Shown piece by piece: positions 1 through 5,277 of a DNA stretch of 5,277 bases. The DNA is taken from the NCBI GenBank assembly GCA_021793715.1, contig JAJYSF010000100.1:1-5277 (forward strand). Reading direction: 5' to 3'. The notes beneath the pieces were generated by a model, which was not told the origin of the DNA, did no database searches, and saw only the letters and a list, made by a program, of their open reading frames with translations. This stretch comes from Actinomycetes bacterium. Lineage in GTDB: Bacteria > Actinomycetota > Actinomycetes > Actinomycetales > Microbacteriaceae. A program made the position numbers and the translations under genes. Every line of letters begins with the position of its first letter. Position 1 is the first letter of the stretch.

Positions 1-1741
1 GAGCATGTACCTCACGCACGCCCACGATCTGCAGATCAAGCTCGCCCAGGGGGCCAAGCCGGGCGAGGGCGGACAGCTGCCCCCGGGGAAGGTCTACCCG
101 TGGGTCGCGCGCACGCGGCACTCGACGCCGGGGGTCGGTCTCATCTCGCCGCCGCCGCACCACGACATCTACTCGATCGAGGACCTGAAGCAGCTGATCT
201 TCGACCTGAAGCGGGCGAACCCGGCGGCGCGCGTGCACACGAAGCTCGTGAGCCAGTCGGGGATCGGCGCGGTCGCGGCGGGCGTCGCGAAGGCGCTGAG
301 CGATGTCATCCTCGTCTCGGGACACGATGGCGGGACCGGCGCGAGCCCATTGAACTCTCTGAAGCACGCGGGCACGCCGTGGGAGCTCGGACTCGCCGAA
401 ACGCAGCAGACCCTCATGCTCAATGGCCTGCGCGATCGCGTCGTCGTGCAGGCCGACGGTCAGCTCAAGACCGGCAGGGACGTCGTCATCGCCGCGCTGC
501 TGGGCGCCGAGGAATTCGGCTTCGCCACGGCCGCGCTCGTGGTCGAGGGATGCATCATGATGCGCGTGTGCCACCTCGACACGTGCCCGGTCGGTGTGGC
601 GACGCAGAACCCGGTGCTGCGCGAACGCTTCCGCGGACAGGCCGACCACGTGGTGACCTTCATGGAGTTCATCGCGCAGGAGGTGCGCGAACACCTCGCG
701 GCGCTGGGGTTCCGGTCACTCGAGGAAGCTGTCGGCCGCGTCGAGATGCTCGACATGAAGCCGGCGATCGCGCACTGGAAGGCGGACGGTCTCGACCTCT
801 CGCCCATCCTGACAGGGCCGAACTTCGCGGCCGACGAGCCGCGCCGTCGCCTCCGCGAGCAGGACCACGAGCTCGACGCGCACTTCGACGTCGACCTCAT
901 CGACCACGCGCGCTCGGTGATCGCCGGCGGCGGCACCGTGGCGCTCGCTCGCGAGGTGCGCAACACCGACCGCGCGGTGGGAACGATGCTCGGACACGAG
1001 GTGACCAAGGCACGCGGCGAGCACGGCCTGCCGCCGGGATCGATCACGGTGGAGCTCACGGGATCCGCGGGGCAGTCGCTCGGGGCGTTCCTGCCGGGCG
1101 GTATCACTCTCCGGTTGACGGGCGATGCGAACGACTACGTCGGCAAGGGGCTCTCCGGCGGCGTGATCGTTGTGCGTCCCCCCGAAGCGGCGTCGTTCAC
1201 CGCCGAACGCAACGTGATCGCGGGCAACGTGATCGGCTACGGGGCGACGCAGGGCTCGCTGTTCATTCGCGGCGTCGTCGGCGAGCGGTTCCTCGTGCGT
1301 AACTCGGGCGCGACCGCCGTCGTGGAGGGTGTGGGGGACCACGCCCTGGAGTACATGACCGGGGGCATGGCGGTGATCCTGGGTGAGACGGGAAGGAACC
1401 TCGGGGCGGGGATGTCGGGCGGCACCGCCTACGTGCACGGGCTCGAGGCCTCCCGCGTCAACGCGCAGGCGGTCGCCTCGGGCGAGCTGACGCTTTCCGC
1501 ACTCGACTCGGCCGATCGCGAGATCCTGCGAGACATGCTCGAGCGACACCTCGCGGAGACCGGTTCGGAGCGGGCCAGGCAACTGCTGGCCGACGACTTC
1601 GCGGCGGCGGAGCAGTTCGTGCGGGTGCTCCCGCGCGACTACGCCGCCGTCATGCGCACGCGCCAGCAGGCGGCTGATGAAGGGTTGGATCCCGACGGCG
1701 ACGTCGTCTGGAACAGGATTCTGGAGGTGACCCGTGGCTGA
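1..1741 (+). CDS. gltB: Glutamate synthase large subunit, C-terminal part (5' end outside window)
   Basis: Large (alpha) subunit of NADPH-dependent glutamate synthase. In this family it hydrolyses glutamine in an N-terminal domain, channels ammonia to an FMN site and adds it to 2-oxoglutarate, giving glutamate. Only the last ~579 codons are present; full proteins are about 1,500 residues, so the glutaminase and central domains lie upstream. The frame is open from base 2, so the ATG at base 5 is internal, not the start. Numbering from that Met, residues ~1-240 are the FMN-binding synthase barrel, with the conserved [10 protein letters not shown] stretch at 106-115. Cysteines 183, 189 and 194 have the C-x5-C-x4-C spacing of the 3Fe-4S cluster ligands. 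Residues ~345-490 form the glycine-rich GXGXG beta-helix domain (for example [17 protein letters not shown]). The end reads directly into gltD with an 8-bp overlap. No frameshift is seen. Identification is very secure. Confidence 0.97.
   Translation, partial: SMYLTHAHDLQIKLAQGAKPGEGGQLPPGKVYPWVARTRHSTPGVGLISPPPHHDIYSIEDLKQLIFDLKRANPAARVHTKLVSQSGIGAVAAGVAKALSDVILVSGHDGGTGASPLNSLKHAGTPWELGLAETQQTLMLNGLRDRVVVQADGQLKTGRDVVIAALLGAEEFGFATAALVVEGCIMMRVCHLDTCPVGVATQNPVLRERFRGQADHVVTFMEFIAQEVREHLAALGFRSLEEAVGRVEMLDMKPAIAHWKADGLDLSPILTGPNFAADEPRRRLREQDHELDAHFDVDLIDHARSVIAGGGTVALAREVRNTDRAVGTMLGHEVTKARGEHGLPPGSITVELTGSAGQSLGAFLPGGITLRLTGDANDYVGKGLSGGVIVVRPPEAASFTAERNVIAGNVIGYGATQGSLFIRGVVGERFLVRNSGATAVVEGVGDHALEYMTGGMAVILGETGRNLGAGMSGGTAYVHGLEASRVNAQAVASGELTLSALDSADREILRDMLERHLAETGSERARQLLADDFAAAEQFVRVLPRDYAAVMRTRQQAADEGLDPDGDVVWNRILEVTRG
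1723..1730 (+). promoter_or_regulatory. Strong Shine-Dalgarno sequence of gltD
   Basis: GGAGGTGA, an 8-base perfect complement of the usual 16S rRNA 3' tail, sits inside the last codons of gltB. Its GGAGG core ends 6 bases before the GTG at 1734, which fixes that GTG as the gltD start. The site suggests gltD is re-initiated or independently initiated efficiently, to match GltB output. Confidence 0.9.
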
Positions 1742-3191
1742 TCCCACAGGCTTTCTGACGACGACCGAGCGCGAACTGCCGCCGAAGCGGCCTGTGCCGG
1801 TCCGGATCCTCGACTTCCACGAGGTCCAAGACAAGGGCGACAGCGCGGTGCTCCGGCGGCAGGCGGGTCGCTGCATGGACTGCGGCGTGCCGTTCTGCCA
1901 TCAGGGATGCCCCCTCGGCAACCTCATTCCCGAGTGGAACGACCTCACGTGGCGAGGCGACGGCCGTGCGGCGATCGACCGTCTGCACGCGACGAACAAC
2001 TTCCCGGAGTTCACCGGGAGGCTGTGTCCCGCGCCGTGCGAGAGCGCCTGCGTCCTCGGCATCAATCAGCCTGCGGTGACCATCAAGCAGGTGGAGGTGT
2101 CGATCATCGACGACGCTGTGGCGAACGGCTGGGTGGAGCCGAAGCCGCCCGAGCGGCTCACCGGTAAGACGGTCGCGGTGGTCGGCTCCGGTCCAGCCGG
2201 GCTCGCCGCCGCTCAGCAGCTCACGAGGGCGGGACACACCGTCGCCGTCTACGAGCGCGACGACCGCATCGGCGGGCTGCTGCGGTACGGGATCCCGGAC
2301 TTCAAGATGGCCAAGCACCACCTGGATCGCCGGCTCGCGCAGATGCGCGACGAGGGGACGCGCTTCCGCGCCGGCGTATCGATCGGCGACGACATCGGCT
2401 GGGACGAGCTGCGCCGCCGGTACGACGCGGTGGTGATCGCGACGGGCGCGACGGTGCCACGCGAGTTGCCGATTCCCGGCCGAGACCTGCACGGGGTGCA
2501 CGTCGCGATGGAGTACCTCGTCGAGTCGAACCGCGTGCAGGCCGGCGACGCGGTGCCGCACCAGATCAGCGCCGCGGGTCGTCACGTCATCGTCATCGGC
2601 GGCGGCGACACCGGCGCGGACTGCATCGGCACCGCGCACCGCCAGGGCGCGCTCAGCGTGACGAACCTCGCCATCGGTCGCCGCCCGGGCGACACACGCT
2701 CGGCCGACGAGCCGTGGCCGATGGATCCCCGCGTGTTCGAGGTGTCGACGTCACACGAGGAGGGCGGTGAACGCCGCTTCCTCGCCTCCACGCTCGAGTT
2801 CCTCGCGAACGACGCGGGAGAGGTGCGCGCCCTGCGCGTGGCGGAGACCGCGTATGTCGACGGCCGACGCGTTCCGAAGCCGGGGACTGACGAGGAGCTG
2901 CCGGCGGATCTCGTGCTGATCGCGATGGGTTTCACCGGCCCGGAACGCGACACGATCGAGGCGCAGCTCGAGGCGTCGTTCACGGACGACGGAGCGGTTT
3001 CGCGCGGCGACGACTACGCCACGGAGACGCCCGGCGTGTTCGTCGCGGGCGACGCCGGGCGCGGACAGTCGCTCATCGTCTGGGCAATCGCCGAGGGGCG
3101 AGCCGCCGCCGCCCGGGTCGACGAGTATCTGATGGGGGAGACGGCGCTTCCGGCGCCCGTGCAACCGACCGACAGGGGAATCTCCCTCTGA
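1734..3191 (+). CDS. gltD: Glutamate synthase small subunit (NADPH, FAD, Fe-S)
   Basis: Small (beta) subunit of glutamate synthase. It takes electrons from NADPH through FAD and passes them through 4Fe-4S clusters to the FMN of GltB in the cytoplasm. The 485-residue length is normal for the family. The N-terminal ferredoxin-like domain carries Cys47, 50, 55 and 59 (C-x2-C-x4-C-x3-C) and Cys98, 102 and 106, the usual cluster ligands. Residues 148-160 ([12 protein letters not shown]) are the FAD dinucleotide-binding motif. Residues 286-296 ([11 protein letters not shown]) are the second, NADPH-binding motif. [13 protein letters not shown] at 432-444 is the C-terminal FAD contact typical of this flavoprotein family. 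The GTG start is set by the strong ribosome site and the gltB overlap. The overlap implies co-transcription and translational coupling with gltB. Related reductases (for example the dihydropyrimidine dehydrogenase N-domain) share the fold, but adjacency to gltB settles the name. Confidence 0.97.
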   Translation: MADPTGFLTTTERELPPKRPVPVRILDFHEVQDKGDSAVLRRQAGRCMDCGVPFCHQGCPLGNLIPEWNDLTWRGDGRAAIDRLHATNNFPEFTGRLCPAPCESACVLGINQPAVTIKQVEVSIIDDAVANGWVEPKPPERLTGKTVAVVGSGPAGLAAAQQLTRAGHTVAVYERDDRIGGLLRYGIPDFKMAKHHLDRRLAQMRDEGTRFRAGVSIGDDIGWDELRRRYDAVVIATGATVPRELPIPGRDLHGVHVAMEYLVESNRVQAGDAVPHQISAAGRHVIVIGGGDTGADCIGTAHRQGALSVTNLAIGRRPGDTRSADEPWPMDPRVFEVSTSHEEGGERRFLASTLEFLANDAGEVRALRVAETAYVDGRRVPKPGTDEELPADLVLIAMGFTGPERDTIEAQLEASFTDDGAVSRGDDYATETPGVFVAGDAGRGQSLIVWAIAEGRAAAARVDEYLMGETALPAPVQPTDRGISL

Positions 3192-3197
3192 TGCCGC

Positions 3198-3235
3198 CGC
3201 GGTGAACCGTCACGAACAGGTGACGGTTCACCGCG
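3198..3235 (+). terminator. Probable terminator of gltBD (16-bp perfect stem, 6-base loop)
   Basis: Bases 3198-3213 (CGCGGTGAACCGTCAC) are exactly complementary to 3220-3235, with loop GAACAG. The stem begins 6 bases after the gltD stop and lies between two same-strand genes. No T-run follows the stem, as is common for hairpin terminators in high-GC actinobacteria. An operator or mRNA 3'-end stabiliser is possible instead. The pairing is seen directly; the terminator role is inferred. Confidence 0.75.
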
Positions 3236-3273
3236 CGCGACACGGCGCGTCGCGGGCGGAGGGACAAAGCGCG

Positions 3274-3279
3274 TAGTGT
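3274..3279 (+). promoter_or_regulatory. Possible -10 box of the pyk promoter
   Basis: TAGTGT fits the TANNNT -10 pattern of actinobacterial housekeeping sigma factors. It lies after the gltD hairpin and 117 bases before the pyk start. No convincing -35 hexamer is visible 16-18 bases upstream. If it is used, transcription would begin near 3285-3288 and give a leader of about 110 bases. Weak evidence based on one hexamer. Confidence 0.4.
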
Positions 3280-3288
3280 GAGGAGAGC

Positions 3289-3308
3289 GTTCGGACCGAC
3301 ATCCGAAC
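3289..3308 (+). repeat. Inverted repeat at the probable 5' end of pyk mRNA
   Basis: GTTCGGA (3289-3295) and TCCGAAC (3302-3308) are perfect inverted copies separated by 6 bases. The repeat lies about 10 bases after the candidate -10 box. It could be an operator for a dimeric regulator placed over the start of transcription, or the first stem of the leader RNA. I recognise no named regulator site in it. Confidence 0.5.
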
Positions 3309-3335
3309 CACGCGCACGTGCGGTGCCGTGGCCAG

Positions 3336-3374
3336 GCCCGGGCGTCCCAGACATACCCCCGGGCAGGCATGCCC
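3336..3374 (+). repeat. Overlapping inverted repeats in the pyk leader
   Basis: GCCCGGG (3336-3342) is complementary to CCCGGGC (3358-3364). The same right arm also takes part in a shorter hairpin, GGGCA (3361-3365) with TGCCC (3370-3374) around a 4-base loop. The two pairings share bases and cannot form together. They end 10 bases before the pyk ribosome-binding site. GC-rich DNA produces such repeats by chance, so a role is uncertain. Confidence 0.4.
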
Positions 3375-3383
3375 AGTGAGTGC

Positions 3384-3389
3384 GGAAGG
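3384..3389 (+). promoter_or_regulatory. Ribosome-binding site that decides the pyk start
   Basis: GGAAGG lies 7 bases before the GTG at 3397. Neither in-frame upstream candidate (ATG 3328, GTG 3376) puts this site at a usable distance. It therefore supports the start that also matches the conserved N-terminus of the protein family. Confidence 0.7.
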
Positions 3390-3396
3390 CGATTCA

Positions 3397-4839
3397 GTGA
3401 GACGAGCCAAGATCGTCGCGACCCTCGGGCCGGCGACCTCGACCAAGGAGTCCGTCAGGGAGCTGATCGACGCGGGACTGGATGTCGCGCGTTTCAATCT
3501 CAGCCATGGCGACTACTCCGTTCACGACAAGAACTTCGAGAACGTGCGGAGCGCGGCTTCGGACGCGGGCAAGCCCGTCGCCGTGCTCGCAGACCTGCAG
3601 GGACCGAAGATCCGTCTCGGCACCTTCGCTGACGGCCCCCACGACCTGGCTGAAGGTGACATCTTCAAGATCACGACGGACGATGTCGAGGGCACGAAGG
3701 AGCTCGTCGGGACGACCTACAAGGGTCTCGCGGGCGACGTCGCGCCGGGTGACTACCTCCTCATCGACGACGGCAAGGTGCGCGTCCGCGTCGTGGAGAC
3801 CGACGGCACGACCGTCACGACAGAGGTCGTCGTCAGCGGCGCCGTCAGTAACAACAAGGGCATTAACCTGCCCGGTGTCGCGGTCAACGTTCCCGCGCTG
3901 AGCGAGAAGGACGAGAACGACCTGCGGTGGGCGCTCGGGAAGGGCGCCGACATCATCGCGCTGTCGTTCGTTCGCAGCGCGAAGGACGTCCAGCGCGCTC
4001 ACGTGATCATGGCGGAGGAGGGACGACGCGTCCCGATCATCGCGAAGATCGAGAAGCCGCAGGCCGTCGAGGTCCTCGAGGAGATCATCGAGGCGTTCGA
4101 CGGGATCATGGTCGCCCGCGGCGACCTCGGCGTCGAGCTGCCGCTCGAGGCCGTGCCGATCGTGCAGAAGAACGCGATCAGCATCGCGCGGCGCCTCGCG
4201 AAGCCCGTCATCGTGGCGACGCAGATGCTCGAGTCGATGATCCAGAATCCGGTGCCGACCCGCGCCGAGACGAGCGACGTGGCCAACGCGGTGCTCGACG
4301 GCGCCGACGCGGTCATGCTCTCCGGCGAGACGAGCGTCGGGGCATACCCGGCCGTGACGGTGCGCACGATGGCACGGATCGTCGAGTCGACCGAGGAGCA
4401 CGGCTTCGACCGCATCGAGGCCCTCACCTCGACGCCGCGCACGCAGGGCGGCGCGCTGACGGTGGCGGCCGTCGAGGTCGCCGACTTCGTCGACGCGAAG
4501 TACCTGTGCATCTTCACGCAGACGGGTGACTCGGCGCGCCGCATGTCGCGCCTGCGCCCCGCGCGTCCGATGATCGGCTTCACGATCGACGAGGAGACGC
4601 GTCGCCGGATGCAGTTGACGTGGGGCGTGCGCTCGGCGCTCGTCGAACTCGTCGACCACACCGACCGCATGTTCCTGCAGGTCGATGACTATCTGCTCGC
4701 GAACGACCTCGCGAAGGTCGGCGACAAGGTCATTGTCATCTCGGGGTCCCCTCCCGGAATCGCCGGCTCCACGAACGACCTGCGCGTGCACCGCGTGGGC
4801 GATGCCGTGCACGGCGCGGCGCCGGCCTACCAGGCCTGA
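3397..4839 (+). CDS. pyk: Pyruvate kinase
   Basis: Converts phosphoenolpyruvate and ADP to pyruvate and ATP, the last step of glycolysis, in the cytoplasm. The 480-residue length from GTG 3397 is typical of bacterial enzymes. The protein opens with MRRAKIVATLGPAT (GTG read as Met), where the family normally begins. The open frame continues upstream to ATG 3328, but those 23 residues (rich in Pro, Arg and Gly) are not family-like. ARFNLSHG at 31-38 holds the substrate Arg32 and the metal ligands Asn34 and Ser36. Domain B spans roughly 70-165. IIAKIEK at 214-220 contains catalytic Lys217 and Mg ligand Glu219, RGDLG at 241-245 contains Asp243, and ATQMLESM at 274-281 contains Thr275. The C domain is about 350-480. 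DLQGPKIRL at 66-74 has Leu67, Gln68 and Lys71, the pattern reported for potassium-independent enzymes. It appears to have its own promoter after the gltBD terminator. Confidence 0.97.
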   Translation: MRRAKIVATLGPATSTKESVRELIDAGLDVARFNLSHGDYSVHDKNFENVRSAASDAGKPVAVLADLQGPKIRLGTFADGPHDLAEGDIFKITTDDVEGTKELVGTTYKGLAGDVAPGDYLLIDDGKVRVRVVETDGTTVTTEVVVSGAVSNNKGINLPGVAVNVPALSEKDENDLRWALGKGADIIALSFVRSAKDVQRAHVIMAEEGRRVPIIAKIEKPQAVEVLEEIIEAFDGIMVARGDLGVELPLEAVPIVQKNAISIARRLAKPVIVATQMLESMIQNPVPTRAETSDVANAVLDGADAVMLSGETSVGAYPAVTVRTMARIVESTEEHGFDRIEALTSTPRTQGGALTVAAVEVADFVDAKYLCIFTQTGDSARRMSRLRPARPMIGFTIDEETRRRMQLTWGVRSALVELVDHTDRMFLQVDDYLLANDLAKVGDKVIVISGSPPGIAGSTNDLRVHRVGDAVHGAAPAYQA

Positions 4840-4858
4840 GTCGAGGAGAAGGAAGCGG

Positions 4859-4882
4859 GTGACGGTCCGCTAGGATCGTCAC
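4859..4882 (+). terminator. Possible pyk terminator hairpin, overlapping the tRNA promoter
   Basis: GTGACGGTCC (4859-4868) pairs with GGATCGTCAC (4873-4882) through 10 base pairs, one a G-U, around the loop GCTA. It begins 20 bases after the pyk stop and ends 4 bases before the tRNA. No T-run follows. The stem is seen in the sequence; use as a terminator is inferred and made less certain by the -10-like box within it. Confidence 0.5.
4871..4876 (+). promoter_or_regulatory. Probable -10 box for tRNA-Leu
   Basis: TAGGAT is a strong actinobacterial -10 hexamer. It ends 10 bases before the first base of the mature tRNA, so transcription would start near 4883 with a leader of only a few bases. 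No clear -35 element is present at 16-18 bases spacing. Confidence 0.5.
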
Positions 4883-4886
4883 TCTG

Positions 4887-4969
4887 GCCGGTGTGGCGGA
4901 ACGGTAGACGCGACGCACTCAAAATGCGTTGTCCGCAAGGGCGTGTGGGTTCGATTCCCACCACCGGCA
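4887..4969 (+). tRNA. tRNA-Leu (anticodon CAA)
   Basis: A complete class II cloverleaf of 83 bases can be folded by hand. The acceptor stem is GCCGGTG (4887-4893) with CACCGGC (4962-4968), and the discriminator A is at 4969. The D stem is GCG/CGC (4896-4898 with 4909-4911), and the D loop contains the conserved GG. The anticodon stem is ACGCA/TGCGT around the loop CTCAAAA, giving anticodon CAA at 4920-4922, which reads UUG. The 15-base variable arm has a GTCC/GGGC stem capped by GCAA. The T stem is GTGGG/CCCAC with loop TTCGATT. The long variable arm, discriminator A and CAA anticodon all indicate leucine. The 3' CCA is not encoded (CAG follows the discriminator), so it must be added after transcription. 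No terminator is seen between it and the next gene. Confidence 0.96.
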
Positions 4970-4991
4970 CAGATCATCAGGTTTCGGGTCA

Positions 4992-4997
4992 TAGGAT
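4992..4997 (+). promoter_or_regulatory. -10-like box just before the response-regulator start
   Basis: TAGGAT ends 7 bases before the GTG at 5005, the spacing expected if transcription began at the start codon itself. The same bases give a Shine-Dalgarno-like AGGA (4993-4996), 8 bases before that GTG. The element may therefore be a promoter for a leaderless mRNA, a ribosome site within a transcript from upstream, or both. No -35 hexamer is evident. Confidence 0.45.
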
Positions 4998-5004
4998 GGG
5001 TGAC

Positions 5005-5277
5005 GTGAGCGAAGAGCAGAACGAGAACGCGGAGTCCGCGCCACGCAGAGTCGTGGTGGCCGAGGACGAGTCGCTGATCCGCATGGACATCGTCGAGATC
5101 CTGCGCGACAACGGCTTCGAGGTCGTCGGCGAGGCGGGGGATGGCGAGACGGCGGTGCAACTGGCAACCGAGTTGCGGCCTGACCTCGTCGTCATGGACG
5201 TGAAGATGCCGCAGCTGGACGGGATCACCGCAGCCGAGCAGCTGAGCCGCGACAACATCGCGCCCGTCGTCCTGCTC
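5005..5277 (+). CDS. pdtaR: ANTAR-type response regulator, PdtaR/Rv1626-like (3' end outside window)
   Basis: The first 91 codons of a CheY-like receiver protein are present; the frame is open to the window end. Residues 14-21 (RRVVVAED) form the first strand with the acidic pair Glu20-Asp21. Asp65 in LVVMDVKMP (61-69) is the phospho-acceptor, and LDGI (71-74) follows. As I recall it, this closely matches mycobacterial PdtaR (Rv1626), in the ALIRMD, GEAGDGE and MDVKMP stretches. In that family a histidine kinase (PdtaS) phosphorylates the receiver, and a C-terminal ANTAR domain binds nascent RNA hairpins to prevent termination. The ANTAR domain and the last receiver strands would lie beyond the window, so that part is inferred. 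Start: GTG 5005 is preferred; ATG 4996, in frame and 9 bases upstream, is the alternative but lies inside the -10/AGGA element. The N-terminal ~13 residues are acidic and probably disordered. Confidence 0.88.
   Translation, partial: MSEEQNENAESAPRRVVVAEDESLIRMDIVEILRDNGFEVVGEAGDGETAVQLATELRPDLVVMDVKMPQLDGITAAEQLSRDNIAPVVLL

Noticed and set aside
5..7. ATG at base 5 as a gene start
   Set aside because: The frame is open to the window edge, and the residues that follow are deep inside the GltB synthase domain. The gene continues upstream.
716..2639. Long minus-strand open frames opposite gltB and gltD (386 and 329 codons)
   Set aside because: They are composition-driven shadows of well-identified genes, with Arg/His/Val-rich translations and no recognisable domain.
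3202..3231. GTGA...TCAC elements resembling Crp/GlxR operators
   Set aside because: Crp-family sites have a 6-base spacer (TGTGA-N6-TCACA); here the spacer is 4 and the outer T/A bases are missing. The bases are better explained as the stem of the hairpin after gltD.
3014..3497. Minus-strand open frames covering the gltD-pyk intergenic region
   Set aside because: Translations are Arg/Pro/Ser-rich and unlike any known protein, and they run into the coding sequence of both flanking genes. I see no sign of a divergent gene.
3394..4812. A 472-codon open frame on the minus strand, opposite pyk
   Set aside because: Its translation is low-complexity (rich in Arg, Asp, His, Val and Leu), matches no family I know, and mirrors the third-position GC bias of pyk. 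It is a shadow frame of a high-GC gene.
4879..5258. Minus-strand open frames across the tRNA and the response regulator
   Set aside because: They read through the tRNA gene. The apparent WWESNPHALADN-type peptide is the antisense translation of the tRNA-Leu, a well-known false protein in annotations.

Overview
The window is high-GC DNA with strong third-position G/C bias and GTG starts. Gene order and protein sequences fit an actinobacterium, most likely of the family Microbacteriaceae (Microbacterium-like). That placement is inferred from remembered protein and synteny similarity, not from a database search. All genes are on the + strand, and the region looks like ordinary core chromosome. 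I see no insertion sequence, prophage, CRISPR array, toxin-antitoxin pair or defence module.

Layout: (1) 1-1741 is the C-terminal part of gltB, the large subunit of NADPH-dependent glutamate synthase; its N-terminal part lies before the window. (2) 1734-3191 is gltD, the small subunit, overlapping gltB by 8 bp behind a very strong Shine-Dalgarno sequence. (3) 3192-3396 is a 205-bp intergenic stretch. It holds a perfect 16-bp stem-loop just after the gltD stop (probable terminator), a possible pyk -10 box, and a leader with several inverted repeats. (4) 3397-4839 is pyk, pyruvate kinase, with the sequence signature of potassium-independent enzymes. Its start is set at an internal GTG, not at the first ATG of the open frame. 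(5) 4840-4886 is a short spacer with a hairpin that overlaps a TAGGAT -10-like box. (6) 4887-4969 is tRNA-Leu(CAA). (7) 5005-5277 (cut by the window end) is the start of a response-regulator gene closely resembling PdtaR/Rv1626, an ANTAR-type RNA-binding antiterminator.

Together: GltB and GltD form one enzyme that makes two glutamates from glutamine and 2-oxoglutarate, the second half of the GS-GOGAT ammonium assimilation route. Pyruvate kinase makes the last ATP of glycolysis and supplies pyruvate to the pathways that yield 2-oxoglutarate. The tRNA and the regulator appear to be separate units. The points most worth a second look are regulatory: the structured region ahead of pyk, the hairpin that may be both pyk terminator and tRNA promoter, and the apparently leaderless start of the response regulator. 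I found no evidence of a previously undescribed system.
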